Shown here: one piece after another, positions 1 through 10,207 of the stretch
Layout: each line of letters starts with the position of its first letter
How positions within the stretch are numbered: the first letter of the stretch is position 1
Source of the DNA: Emiliania huxleyi CCMP1516
Taxonomy: Eukaryota; Haptophyta; Isochrysidales; Noelaerhabdaceae
DNA: 64,000 nt
Assembly (NCBI RefSeq): GCF_000372725.1
Contig: NW_005195301.1
Location: 142,647 to 206,646, forward strand
Direction of reading: 5' to 3'
Notes under the pieces: model-generated
Told to the model about the DNA's origin: nothing
Database searches by the model: none
The model's input: only the letters and a program-made list of their open reading frames with translations
Translations under genes and position numbers: made by a program

Positions 1-1205
1 CATCGCCTCTGCCCTCGCCGCCGCCACCGTCGCCGCCGCCCAGGCCGCTGCCGCCGCCTCCGTCCTCACTCTGGCTGTCGCCGTGCCGTCATCATCCGCA
101 TCTCCCACGCCGCCGCCGCGGTCCGCCTCGCTGTCGCCGCCGCCGCCCTCCACGTCGCCCTCGTCCTCGCCCTCGCCCTCGCCGCCCTATCCTTGCCGCC
201 GCCGTCTCCGCCGCCGCGCTCGCCCTCCGCCACCGCATCCCCACCCTCGCCGTCGCCTCCGCCCTCGCCGCTGCCACCATCGCCGCTGCCGCCCTCGCCG
301 CCGCCGCTGTCGCCGACACCGCCCTCGCCGCCGCCGCCCTCGCCGCCGCCGCCCTCGCCGCCGCCGCCCTCGCCGCCGCTCGACTGCCCGTGCCTCACCG
401 CCTACTCGGCAGGCGTCAGCCTCGTGAGCGGCGAGGTGCAGGTCGTCGCGGCGGACGGCGTGAGCCTCGCGTACCCCGGCACGTACGGCCTCCACGGGTG
501 CGACTCGTACGACAGCGGGCTCGAGCCGTCCTGCAACTCGACCAGCAACCCCGGCTGGTGCGAGCACGAGCGGTGCTACGTCGACCCGGCCGCGTGCAAC
601 ACCGAGTACAACACGACCGCGTACGTGGTGGGCGCCACCCTGCACTCCTCGTGCCGTGCGTGCGGAGCAACGAGTTCGAGAGCTGGTTCTACCAGCCGCC
701 GTCGCCGTCACCGCCGCCCTCGCCGCCGCCGCCCTCGCGTCGCCGTCGCCCTCGCCGCCACCCTCGCCGTTGCCGCCCTCGCGTCGCCGCCGCCCTGCCG
801 CCGCCGCCCTCGCCGCCACCGTCCTCGCCGCCACCGTCACCGCCACCCTCGCCGCCGCCCTCGCCCCCACCACCGTCACCGCCACCCTTTCCGCCGCCCT
901 CGCCGCCGCCACCTCCGCCGCCCTCGCCTCCACCCTCGCCGCCGCCGCCCTCGCCACCGCCACCGTCTCCGCCACCACTGTCTCTGCCGCCCTCGCCGCC
1001 GCCCTCGCCGCCTCCACCCAGGCCTCGCCCCCGCCGCCCTCTCCGCCGCCACCCTCGCCGCCGCCCTAGCCGCCGCCACCGTCTCCGCCCCCGCCCTCGC
1101 CGCCACCGCCCTCGCCGCCGCCGTCGGCCCCACCGCCCTCCGTGCCGCCGCCGCTGTCACCACTGTCGGCCAGGCAATGAACGACGCGTCGCCGTGCGTG
1201 CCTGA
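1..1205 (+). CDS. Ser/Pro-rich (extensin-like) protein with a Cys-rich domain; partial and frame-broken
   Basis: The gene enters from the left edge. The plus-strand frame from about 193 encodes runs of SPPPP, then at about 385-650 a compact Cys-rich segment (motifs DCPC, YGLHGCDSY, PSCN, GWCEHERCYVDPAAC). The Cys spacing suggests an extracellular disulphide domain, and SPPPP runs are typical of hydroxyproline-rich wall or matrix proteins of algae. At about 650-660 the coherent reading jumps one frame (to SNEFESWFYQPPSP), and further switches occur in the proline tracts near 760 and 800. These could be indels in low-complexity sequence, assembly errors, or real decay. No start or stop can be fixed. 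The domain is seen directly; the extracellular role is inferred. Confidence 0.4.
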   Translation, partial: SPLPSPPPPSPPPRPLPPPPSSLWLSPCRHHPHLPRRRRGPPRCRRRRPPRRPRPRPRPRRPILAAAVSAAALALRHRIPTLAVASALAAATIAAAALAAAAVADTALAAAALAAAALAAAALAAARLPVPHRLLGRRQPRERRGAGRRGGRREPRVPRHVRPPRVRLVRQRARAVLQLDQQPRLVRARAVLRRPGRVQHRVQHDRVRGGRHPALLVPCVRSNEFESWFYQPPSPSPPPSPPPPSRRRRPRRHPRRCRPRVAAALPPPPSPPPSSPPPSPPPSPPPSPPPPSPPPFPPPSPPPPPPPSPPPSPPPPSPPPPSPPPLSLPPSPPPSPPPPRPRPRRPLRRHPRRRPSRRHRLRPRPRRHRPRRRRRPHRPPCRRRCHHCRPGNERRVAVRA

Positions 1206-1330
1206 CTACTGCGGCCAGGCAATGAACGACGCGTCGCCGTGCGTGCCTGACTACTGCGGCCAGGCAATGAACGACGCGTCGCCGTGCGTGCCTGACTACT
1301 ACGGCCAGGCTATGAACGAAGATTCGCCCG
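1168..1330 (+). repeat. 45-bp tandem repeat, about 3.5 copies
   Basis: Units begin at 1168, 1213 and 1258, with a diverged partial copy from 1303. A unit read in frame gives GQAMNDASPCVPDYC, so it may be a Cys-containing coding repeat continuing the preceding gene. The third and fourth units carry point changes. Confidence 0.85.
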
Positions 1331-1566
1331 CCGCCGCTTCGTTGCTGCCACTTCCGGCCCACCGCCGCCGTTGTGCCGCCGCCTCCGCCGCGCAACGTGC
1401 CGCCGCAGCCTTCACCGCCGCCACCGATGCATCCGCCGCCCTGTGCCGTCGACACTGCCGCCGCCGCAGCCCCCGCCCCTTCCTGCATCCTCTCCGCCCC
1501 CCCACCCCACCCCCCACAGACACACACACACCCCGCCGCCCTCGCCCTCGCCCTCGCCCTCTATTT

Positions 1567-1638
1567 ATTCTCTGGCCCTCGTCGCCTGCAACACTCGCCC
1601 GAATTCTCTGGCCCTCGTCGCCTGCAACACTCGCCCGA
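1567..1638. repeat. 36-bp perfect tandem duplication
   Basis: Two identical 36-bp units at 1567-1602 and 1603-1638 directly follow a CT/CG-rich tract. Nothing in them looks coding. Confidence 0.85.
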
Positions 1639-1824
1639 CATGAACCTTAGCCCGCTCCCTCGTTGCGCCGCCCTCCGCAGGCTCAACGTCCGAGCTTTGT
1701 CCCCCATCACTCTCCTCTCATTTCAGACCCCACACTCATGCGCATAGCTGTTCGCACTTCCGACCAATGCAGGCGCCTTGCCTCACCCCTCTCACGGGCG
1801 GCCCCCATTCTCTCTGCTCTGCAG

Positions 1825-3705
1825 GACGCGCGCCGAGAGGCGCTTCATGGTCAACTTCAATGAGAGCGAGGGCGAGTCGGCTTTCTTGGTTGTGAGATCA
1901 ACAAAGGGCGTCTGGTTCGACAACCCCCACGTGTTCCATCGGAGCCTCGCAAAGGTGCCAATCAGCTTTTGTTTCGCGGAGGGGGCCCAGGTTCAGACCG
2001 AGCTCGGGCCAACGGCTTCCGTCAAGGTCGGTGGCTACTTCGCTTCCAGTGCGGAGTATGAGGAGTGGTATCAGCGCCGCCGCGCGAGCCTGACGCTGCC
2101 GCCTTCGCTCGGAGCTGAGGTGCGCACTTTTACGCCAGGATCGGCATTGTCCCTGCGGTGTCCCCGTCTCCAAACATTTACGTTTCTCCCTCGCGCAGGC
2201 GCTCGGCATCAAGAACGACGTCGTCGTGAAGGAGGAGGCCGCCACTCAGGAGGCCGCCTCCGAGGAGGCCGTCGTCGCCGAGGAGTCCGCCACCGAGGAG
2301 GCGACCATCAAGTCCGCCGCCGCCGAGGTGTCCGCCGCCGCGGCGCCCGTCGCCGAGGAGGCGCCCGTCGCCGAGGAGGCCGTCGCCGAGGAGGCTGCCA
2401 AGGAGATCGAGAAGCCGGCACCGGCCAAGACCGTTTCCAACCCGCCCGACAAGCGGCACATTGAGGTGGAGGACGACGAGTCGAAGTCGTGGAGGAAGAA
2501 AAACCGCCGCAAGCAGATCAAGCGGATTTTGGCGGGGCTTGTGGCCATGGCGAGAGAGTCCGAGGCCTGCGCCTCCCTCATTCTGGCGTGGTCGTCGCCG
2601 TCTTCGCGCCTCATCATAGCCGAGGTTCGCGTTTGCACGCCAGGATCGTCATCGTCCCCCCGGTCTCTCCGAACACGTGCGCATTCTCCCTCACCCAGGC
2701 GCTCGGCATCAAGAACAACGTCGTTGTGAAGGAGGAGGCCGCCACCGAGGAGGCCGCCTCCGAGGAGGCCGTCGTCGCCGAGGAGTCCGCCACCGAGGAG
2801 GCGACCATCAAGTCCGCCGCCGCCGCGCCCCCCCCGAGACCTTTTCCCCGGCACCCTTGAACCACAGGCGGTGCTCCTCTGCTCGCCCAACTACGTGAAC
2901 CGGACCTCCCTCCCGCTCTGCGTGCCGGGCGAGCCCGAGAGCCAGCCGCTCGCCTTTGCCAAGGAGACCATGCTCTGGGCCTCGCCGGCCAACGCGGGCG
3001 CACAGGTGTTGGCCGACAAGATCGCCACCACTTTTGCCGGTCTCACCGTCTCCACCGCCGAGGCGCCTGGGTCAGCGACCCACATGCTGCTCTACCTCAA
3101 CGAGGACAGCTTCAGCGACGAGCGGCTGGCCGAGCAGGTCAAGCAGGCGCGCCAGGACAGGCTGAAGATCGTCATGGCGCACGAGAACGACCCGGACCTC
3201 GGCGGCTGCCAGTTCTCGAAGTTTTTCGAAACCACGCCGCAGGAGCGGGCTGGTGTTGGGTCATTATGCTCTCAATCTCAGGCGCTTAATCTCCCCTCAC
3301 CCGCGTACCCTCCCTTGCAGGAGCTCATCGCCGACGGACTCTACAAGGACCTCGCGCGCTCGTGCTTCCCGGGGCGCCACCACCCGGCGCGCGCTTTGTC
3401 TCTCTCCACATCTCGCCTTGCGCATCGGCGGGACTCACCAGCCAGGGCGCTCCGGTCCGCAGGTGTCGCTCGCGCTTCTGGCAAAGGACCTCGGCGCGAC
3501 TCCCGCTCGGTCGGGCAGCGTCGCCAGGATGAGTCGCCTCTCGGCCAGCATCGCCGAGCACGGCAGCCGGCTCTTCCTCAAGATCAGCCGCCGCAGCTCT
3601 GCGACGGCAACCACCGCGGGCGACGGCACTGGAGGCGAGGCGACGGTCTCGGTGGACGCGGTGGAGGCGGCGGCCTCGGCGGAGGCGGCGCAGGAGCATG
3701 TTTGA
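1825..3705 (+). CDS. TIR-like alpha/beta domain protein with a Glu/Ala-rich linker
   Basis: Exons: 1825-2119, 2199-2624, 2699-2824, 2868-3242, 3321-3386, 3463-3705; phases agree at every junction. The first internal ATG is at 1847; an acceptor at 1824 suggests an upstream exon I cannot place. Exons 2 and 3 encode Glu/Ala-rich sequence (repeated EEAA, VVAEES) and a basic patch (WRKKNRRKQIKR). Exons 4-6 encode a compact domain with LLCSPNYVNR, HMLLYLNEDSF, IVMAHENDPDLGGCQFSKFF and TPQ/ELIADGLYKDLA, then VSLALLAKDLG. Alternating hydrophobic strands and helices recall TIR/SEFIR-type modules, and I recall similar segments in large protist proteins, but no TIR catalytic Glu is confidently placed. 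The intron at 2825 is only 43 nt; the one at 3243 would be GA-AG, or else a 26-residue in-frame insertion. Confidence 0.5.
2120..2830 (+). repeat. Tandemly duplicated intron-plus-exon unit inside the TIR-like gene
   Basis: Segment 2120-2325 (intron plus start of exon 2) recurs as 2625-2830 (intron plus exon 3). Exon parts 2199-2325 and 2699-2825 are nearly identical (ALGIKN, then Glu/Ala repeats), and the two introns share blocks such as ACGCCAGGATCG. The donor changes from GTGCGC to GTTCGC. Both copies keep phase 0, so the duplication adds coding sequence without breaking the frame. Confidence 0.8.
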
Positions 3706-4096
3706 CTTCGGCGGCCGCACTCACGGCAGACGCCACAGCACACAGACGCCATCTTGAGCAATTCACATGAACATGAGCAGGGGCGCCAGCGACCCGCCAG
3801 GGAGGAGGGGTGGGAGGCGTTTGCCGCGTCGGCGATCCCCACGGGTCTGGGTCCAGTGATTGGGGCTTTCTAGGGAGGGGGATGATGCTCAGCAGAGGCG
3901 CCGTGGCCGTAGTTGCCTGCTCGAGGCGTCTCTCGCGCGCGCGCCGGCCAGCTGGCGGGCGGCCAGCGCTGGGGTCCTAGATTGGGAAGGGTTGAGGCAG
4001 AGGGGAGACGAAGAGGGTGCTGCGTGCGCACACCGCGCGTCGTTGCATCTACTTGAGCGTGCCCCGCGGGAGGTCTCCCACATTTTCCCTCGAAAA

Positions 4097-4216
4097 GTGT
4101 GCGAAAAGAATTTTACAACACTCTCTCGCACACGGAGCCACACGCACGATTCACACAACAGGCGCGGACGACGGCTTCTAATTTGTTGTAAAATTCTAAT
4201 AGTGAAGCCGTCGTCC
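4097..4216. other. Two hairpins whose loops are perfectly complementary (kissing-loop geometry)
   Basis: Hairpin 1 pairs 4097-4104 (GTGTGCGA) with 4126-4133. Hairpin 2 pairs 4166-4178 (GGACGACGGCTTC) with 4204-4216. The loop of hairpin 1 holds GAATTTTACAACA (4108-4120), the exact reverse complement of 4184-4196 in the loop of hairpin 2. All three helices (8, 13 and 13 bp) are perfect. The loops are AT-rich in a GC-rich region. Whether it acts as RNA or is a relic of nested DNA inversions is unknown. Confidence 0.8.
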
Positions 4217-4266
4217 TCACAGAAGCCGCCGTCGGATTCGCAGTCAGAAGGCGGATGGTCGAATCC

Positions 4267-4286
4267 GCGAGCACCGTGGTGCTCGC
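4267..4286. other. Short perfect hairpin
   Basis: GCGAGCAC (4267-4274) pairs with GTGCTCGC (4279-4286) across a 4-nt loop. It lies about 50 bp after the larger hairpin set. Confidence 0.7.
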
Positions 4287-4848
4287 CGAGAGCAGGACCA
4301 TCCCCATCATCTTCCGACTCCATCCCCTCGCCCCCCCATCGCTCCCGCCGCGCCCCCCGCCGGCGTTCGTGGCGGGACTTCCCGCCCCCTCCCCCGCCAG
4401 CACCGCTCCGCAACTCCTCCAGGTCCTCCTCCCAGAGGAGCAGCCGCCCCTCCCTCACGCAATCCTCCCACCCTGGGAACGGAGCAGACCACGCCCGGAC
4501 CCCACGCCCGGCATGCCGCACAACTCCTTCCGCTCCCCCGCCTTGAACTCCGCCACGAGCGCCGCGACCACCTCGTCACGCTCCTCGATCGAGAGCCGCC
4601 GTTCACGTGGCTGGGTTCACAGCGATTGTAGGAAATGACCACTTGACTGTCGCGGCCTTCCGACTCGCGCCTCCGGCCCTCCGCCTCACTGGCACTATTG
4701 TAGCCCTGGCCGGTGCGCGTTCTCTCACGGTGACCAAAACATGTCCACCTCAGAGGCACCTCCGGAGGCACGCCGCCGCACGCCGGCGACACAGCTCCAG
4801 CTGTCGAACTGACCCGCAGCTCCTCTCAGAGCGGGAACTGTATCGGAC

Positions 4849-5007
4849 GCATGGCAGCTTGGCAGGCCGGTCATGACGCAGTCATTAGGGTGTTGTGTGC
4901 CGTCAGAGTGACTCTCTGTGTGTCAGGGATAGTCAGGGCCGTCCATCAGAGCTCCAGCAAGCTCGGAGACACCCCATTAGTGCGACTCGACCTCTTTGAG
5001 TCACTGC
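4849..5007 (+). repeat. Dispersed repeat family C, copy 1
   Basis: About 150 bp recurs in the same orientation at 29216-29366 with a few substitutions and one small indel; shared blocks include GGGTGTTGTGTGCCGTCAGA and CTCGACCTCTTTGAGTCACT. At both loci it sits near a TGTAGAGC-rich repeat, suggesting they belong to one composite element. No coding capacity was seen. Confidence 0.8.
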
Positions 5008-5032
5008 CTTCCCGGCGGGTTTGCTGTAGTGT

Positions 5033-5215
5033 GTAGAGCCTCTACAACAAACTCTACAGCAAAATCGCGCTCTACAGTGCTCTACATCTGCATCGCTCTG
5101 TCCCGCGCCGGATGTAGAGCTCTACAGCTCTACAGCGCTCTACAGCGCTCTACAGCGCTCTACAGCTCTACAGCTCTACAGCTCTCTACACTCTACATCC
5201 TCTACACCCTCCCTC
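5033..5215 (+). repeat. TGTAGAGC/GCTCTACA repeat family D, copy 1
   Basis: Dense short motifs of the type GCTCTACAG and TGTAGAGC, which are mutually complementary and can fold on themselves. Related copies lie at 14535-14625 and 28690-28865. The block CTACAACAAACTCTACA is shared with the 28.8 kb copy. Confidence 0.75.
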
Positions 5216-5798
5216 AGAGCCTAAGCGACGACGGCTTGCGCAGGTATGTTGTTCATGTCCTTATCCGCCGCCACTTGGCTGCAGCAGCCAATGACGCCGC
5301 CCGCCTTTGCGAAGGGGCGTCTGGACGCGCTTGGCGGTTGACGCCGGCCCGCCACTGCGCCCAACCCCTGCCTAGACGAGTACAGCTAAAGAGTACCCGG
5401 GGCTCCCCATGCGGAGACCTCCGTGTGGGGGCCCGTGAACATCTTCAGCTTGTGAGCCAGGAAAAGGGTTGCACTGCGCCTCGTGCGTGCGCGTCCACCT
5501 CCGTCGAGGTCGACGCGTCGAGATCGGAGCGCATCACCGAGATGCCAGAGCCCGCCTTCGCCGACATGATTCCCCGCCGGATAGCTCGGTGAGTGGTGCC
5601 GTGGGGTTCTGTGCCGTCGCCCGAAAACGGAAAACCGGACACGGGAAATCGGTTTTCTCGGCTGGCCCGGGTACCCGGGTAGAGCTCTACGGCCACTTCG
5701 CTCCACAACACCTCCCGCCACCCCTGCCGTGTGTGATCCCGGCCTCACTGTCTTTCGATATTGCTCGCACATTCACTCGTGCGCGCTCTTACACAGCG
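5216..5798. other. Upstream region of the 5799 gene
   Basis: No supported gene. It contains a GGGTACCCGGGTAGAGCTCTA palindromic cluster around 5668-5690 and a T-rich stretch (TGTCTTTCGATATTGC) 50 bp before the ATG at 5799, the likely promoter or 5' UTR. Confidence 0.35.
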
Positions 5799-8501
5799 AT
5801 GGACGACGGCCTTGGCCTCATCGGCGACGACGGCTCGGGCCCCGCCGGCAGCGCCGCCGCACGGGGCCGGCGCAAGGCCAAGGCCAAGGCGCACGCGTTT
5901 GAGATCGTGAGGCCGTGGCCGTCCCTGCAGCGGCGGTGCGACCCCGGCGGGAAGCCGGCGCGGAGCGGCACCCTCGCGACGCACTGCTCGCTCCTGCTCA
6001 CCTCGCTGCTCGAGCACCTGCACGCGCGCGAGCATCACGAGGCGATGGCGACGCTCGCGCTGCTCATGCGCGAGTTTTCGCGGCTGGCGGGCACGGTGGC
6101 GCAGGCGGGGCTGCTGCTGCTGCGGCTGTCGCACGGGGCGGAGCTGCCCGAGCGGCGAGTCCTGTTCCTCCGGCGGGTGGCACGCTTCGACACCGTCCAC
6201 CGCCACGCGCTGCTCATGGAGCTGGCGCTGGAGGAGGCGCCGCCGCCGCCTCGCCTCCGTCTCCGTCTCGTCCTCCTCCTCCCCTGCCCTCACTCTCGCC
6301 GCTGCGTCGCCACCAGGCGCGGCGCGGGCAACACGAGGCGGCGAGCCAGGTGCTGCTCGCCGAGCTGTCCGACCGCCGCAAGAAGCGCCGCCAGCCCGAG
6401 GAGGCGCCCGCCGACACGGCCGCGGAGACGGGCACCGAGACGGAGGGCGAGGCGGCAGAGGAGGCGGCAGAGGCGAGCCCCGCTTGGGAGGGAGGGGCGG
6501 GGCGGAGGCAGGTTGTGCGGGGTCTGAGCCGCCTCGGCGAGGGCTGTAGGGCTCCGGGCGAGACGAGCGGCGCCAGCGCGCCCTCCTGCACGGCTTCGCC
6601 GGCCTGGCGCTCCACGGCGTTGTCCGCGCAAAGCTGCCTGTGGCGGCGGCGGCGACCCCTGCGGGCGGATGGATGGCGTTCGAGCTTCCGCCCGCGGGAT
6701 GGAGCGCTCGTGGGGAACAGCCGCTGGCCGCCGCTGCTGCAGCCTCCGGCGATGGCGGCGGCGGCAGTGGCGGAGGAGGAGGTGGGTCGACCCTCGCTGC
6801 AGCAGCCGACGCTGAGGAGGGCGGCGGGGAGGAGGGCGGTGGTGCGGCGCCGAGCGGCGACGTCGGCAGTGCGGCGCCTCTGCTCGTCATGGGCGTAGAG
6901 CTGGACCGGCCTGTCCGCCTGCACGCGCGTCCCGCTCTCCCCGTAGGCGCGTCATTTGGCGCGCGCCAGGCGGGAGCTGCCCGACAGCACTCTGTACGCG
7001 GCTTGCGAGGCGGAGCTCGTCTCCCCCTCCGTCCACCCCCCCCTCCCGCTGTGCCTCCCTCCCCCCTCCCCTCCCTTCCTCGCCTCCCTCCCTCGCCTCG
7101 CTGCCTCTCCACCGCGGCCCGGGTGCGAGCAGGCGCAGCTGCTCTCGCACGCGGGACGGCTCGACCAGGCGCACGCAGTGCTGCTCGACGCCGCCGACGC
7201 GGGGTTGCGCAGCGCGCCGGCCGAGGAGATGATCCTCCGCTGGCTCGAGCGACACCAGCCGCACGAGCGCGCCGCTGCGTGGCTCGCGGCAGAGAGGCTG
7301 CTCGAGGCGGACCCGGCGTCGGACGTGGCGGAGCGGGTGCTGGACGAGATGGTGAGCGGCCGCCGAGTGTGTGGGGGGGGCGGGCATGCTGCAGGGGGAG
7401 GTGGCGGGGAGGGCGGGGAGGCGGGCCGGAGAGGGGCGAGGGGGGCAGAGAGGGTGCGGAGGGAGGCTGGGGAGACGTGCCATCCCCGCGCGCCTGCCGC
7501 CCACCACACCACTCGACCCGCGACACGCCACGGCACGCCGGCAACGACACGGCACGGCTCGCCGGCAACGCCTCCGCGGTCCGCTCTCAGGCCTTGGCCG
7601 CCGCGAGCCCTCTCCCGGCGGCGCCGGGCGAGGAGCTCCCCTTGCTCGGCCGGTTGCTGGCAATGAGTGCGGCGCGGGTCGAGGCGTTCGCTCGCTAGCC
7701 TCGATCGCTAGGGCCTCTCTCGCCGGGCTGCGTGCACTCAGCCTCTCTCGCATGGCGATTGGGTGGCGCCGGCATACCGTCGCGCAAGCTCCGGGCGATC
7801 TGCAGCCGGGTCAAAGCGCGCCCCGCCCTCCTGCCGCTCGTCAGGTGCGCGCGCACGAGCTTGCGGCGTGGCGGCGGCTGACGCGGTTGTTGCTGCGAGC
7901 CGGCGCGGGCGACGGCGAGGAGGGCGCGGAGGAGGGCGGGGAGGGCGGCGCCGCTTCCGCCGTCGCGGAGTGGTGGGGAAGCGTCTGCGATTGGTGGCCG
8001 CACTGGCCCTTTGAGGATGAGCGCACGCCCGACGAGGCGGCGCCGCCGGCCGCCTCGTCGCTGGTGCCGTTTGGAGTGCCAGGTCCGCAGTGAGCAGCCG
8101 CACCGCTCACTGAGAGGGGCACCTCCATGACATGTCCACGACATGTTCGTACAGGCAGCCACGGCGAGGCGGCCGCCGACGCGGCCGGCGCATTGGCGCG
8201 TGAGCGTGCCGAGTGCGCGTACGCATTGGTGGACGCGTTGCGCGCCGCTGGCAGCGAGCTGCTCGCGCCGACGCAGGCCGCGCTGCCGCGATTGCTCGCG
8301 CTCTGGCGTCGCGACGGCGCCAGAGATTGGGGCGCGGTGTTCCCCGCGCCCGCTCCGGTGCTCCTCCTGCAAGGCCCAAGCTCTGGCGGCGGCGGCGGCA
8401 GTGATTGGGCCCAGCTGGGGTCTTACAACAGCGATGCCGAGGCCGCTGAGGAGAGCGACGCGAGTTCGGTACACCGCCATCGGAAGCAACGGAGGAGGTA
8501 G
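5799..8501 (+). CDS. Helical-repeat protein, possible RNA polymerase I factor (TAF1A-like)
   Basis: Exons: 5799-6236, 6317-6511, 6550-6894, 6947-7009, 7133-7351, 7591-7689, 7845-8082, 8155-8501; all phases agree, giving about 647 residues. It starts MDDGLGLIGDD, followed by a basic patch (RGRRKAKAKA, nuclear-signal-like), then helical segments such as LLLTSLLEHLHAREHHEAMATL, AQLLSHAGRLDQAHAVLLDA and ERAAAWLAAERLLEAD that look TPR/alpha-solenoid-like. A late segment has two WW pairs (WWGSVCDWWPHWPFED) followed by an Ala-rich helix, vaguely recalling the C-terminus of RNA polymerase I TAF subunit A. That match is from memory and weak. Gly/Ser and acidic low-complexity lies in the middle. The intron at 6512-6549 is only 38 nt. 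The stop codon falls within the first unit of a tandem array. Confidence 0.55.
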
Positions 8502-8760
8502 CACCTCTACGTCAATCTCCGCCATCGGAAGCAACGGAGGAGGTAGCACCTCTACGTCAATCTCCGCCATCGGAAGCAACGGAGGAGGTAGCACCTCTAC
8601 GTCAATCTCCGCCATCGGAAGCAACGGAGGAGGTAGCACCTCTACGTCAATCTCCGCCATCGGAAGCAACGGAGGAGGTAGCACCTCTACGTCAATCTCC
8701 GCCATCGGAAGCAACGGAGGAGGTAGTTTCCCAGGCAGCAACTCTACGTCAATCTGCGCC
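8476..8760 (+). repeat. 45-bp tandem array, five full copies plus a diverged sixth
   Basis: Units start at 8476, 8521, 8566, 8611, 8656 and 8701; the last is altered after GGAGGAGGTAG. In one frame a unit reads AIGSNGGGSTSTSIS without stops, but the gene frame that enters the array stops in unit 1 (TAG at 8499), so the array is 3' UTR unless a splice skips that stop. Confidence 0.85.
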
Positions 8761-9036
8761 AGCGCGGTACCTTGTGTGTTCCTGGATGCACACATCCGTA
8801 AGCGTACATTATATGGATCGTGCGCCGGATTCGGTCTCCGATTGCGACTAAAAAGGCCGCGACGTCCGACGATTTATGTGTGTCGTGTGTTTGATGTGTG
8901 TATATTGTGACGTGACAGAGGAGAGCTCTGGCCTCTGCCTCTGGACAACCCCCGCGCGCCGCGCGCCCCCGTTGGCGTTGCGTTGGTTTGGTATATGAAT
9001 TGAATCATGTGCCTCATCGGTCATGGATACGCCCAT
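8761..9036. other. Convergent intergenic space
   Basis: Between the array and the 3' end of the minus-strand TLDc gene. AT content is slightly higher (for example CATTATATGG, TGTGTATATTGTG). Probably 3' UTRs; no gene or clear polyadenylation signal was identified. Confidence 0.4.
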
Positions 9037-10108
9037 TCATACAAACCCCCAGATCTCGACGGCAACAATCTCAAAATCTTCGGACGAGGCGAGGCACGGA
9101 TTGCCAAAGGTAGAGCTGGTGTTGCTCGATCCGTATGCCAGATTCGTGTCCAGCCAGAGCCCAAACATGCCTCCACCTCCCAGGCCGAGTGAGTCGCGCG
9201 CCGCCATGATGTAGTGGCTGTTGACTCTCGACCAGCGGTACACCTCGACTGTCGGGTACGCGCGAAAGAGGAAGGTCTCGCCCGTCCCTATAGTTTGGCC
9301 CGGACAGGCCTCAGGGAGCTCACATGCAGCCGAGCGAAGGGGCTGCACAGCGTCGTCCGTGCCGAAGTAGGCGAGGCGCGCCTGGACCTGCAGAGGCTGT
9401 GAGAGGAACGCGCCGAAGGTGTAGCCTTTGGAGTCCATCACGAGGAGGATGGTCGGCCCAGGCCGCTGCTGGCACATTCGGTACGCGTTGGATAGGGCGC
9501 CGTCGTCCTCGGTCGTGAAGATTCGCGTCCACTCGCGGATAGAGAGCGGGGCAGGCAGGTGGCGCAAGAGCTCGTCCCGGAGGTGCACGCTCAAGAGGAT
9601 GCGCCGGGCCCGCTCCACATCAAAGTCCTCCCCCCCGAGCCTCATGGCCTGTAGGAGGGAGGCGAACTGCTGGGCGGAGGTGGGTACAGTGTTTGGTTTG
9701 CCAAGCCGAGAGAGAGAGCCGAGAGAGAGAGTGAGAGAGAGAGCCGAAAGAGAGAGCCGAGAGAGAGGGAGCCGAGAATGAGGGTGAGAGAGAGAGCCGA
9801 GAGAGAGTGAGAGATAGCCGAGAGAGGTGGGTGCGAACCGCGATCAGCCGCAGGGCTGCCCTCCGCATTCGTGACACGTCGGCGTTGAATTCGCCGCCGG
9901 AGCCGTCCTCGTTAATCTCATGTAGTTCTGTCCGCCGCTCGCTGGTCTTGGTCGCGTCAAAAGCTGGGGCCACCAGCGGCCCAGCCTTTGCAACACCAGC
10001 CTTTGCGACCGCCTTCCACCGCTCTTCCCGAAGCTCACGCAATGGCGTCGCAACAGCGCTGCGGCGAACGGACGCACGCACCTCGAGGGCATGAAGACGG
10101 CTCGCCAT
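9037..10108 (-). CDS. TLDc-domain protein (OXR1/TLDC2-like)
   Basis: Two exons, 10108-9839 and 9666-9037, joined in phase 0 by a GT-AG intron: about 299 residues. Exon 2 is a nearly complete TLDc domain with family landmarks EWTRIFTTEDDGALSNAYRMC, GPTILLVMDSKGYTFGAF, TGETFLFRAYP, YRWSRVNSHYIM, DSLGLGGGGMFGLWLD and SSTFGNPCL, ending DFEIVAVEIWGFV at the stop as in most family members. Exon 1 is charged and helical without a recognised domain. TLDc proteins are linked to oxidative-stress resistance and V-ATPase regulation; no catalytic residues are expected. The start is the ATG at 10108; an in-frame ATG lies farther upstream. The intron is a pure CT-rich simple repeat. Confidence 0.88.
9667..9838 (-). 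repeat. CT-rich simple repeat filling the TLDc intron
   Basis: On the minus strand the intron is built from CTCTCTCGG-type units and ends in CCCAGCAG. Such pyrimidine-rich sequence could act as an exaggerated polypyrimidine tract. Confidence 0.7.
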
Positions 10109-10207
10109 TCGCGCCTCGGATGGCGATCTGCAGCACGTGCACACCATCGCGATCGGGGGACGCACGAGCCCGTGTTTCGCGGTGGCGTTGGTTTGTTTGT
10201 TTTGGCG

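Larger units (their letters stand above)
3706..4848. other. Intergenic region with interlocking inverted repeats
   Basis: No convincing coding exon was found; the long open frames are GC-driven. The notable content is the hairpin set at 4097-4216 and a smaller hairpin at 4267-4286. 3720-4090 shows nothing recognisable and would hold the 3' UTR of the upstream gene. Confidence 0.5.

Noticed and set aside
5745-7568. 607-codon minus-strand frame opposite the 5799-8501 gene
   Set aside because: Arg/Pro/Ala-rich shadow without motifs; the plus-strand exons are consistent in phase.
8476-8760. CRISPR-like array of regular repeats
   Set aside because: Units are contiguous 45-bp tandem copies with no unique spacers, in a eukaryotic genome.
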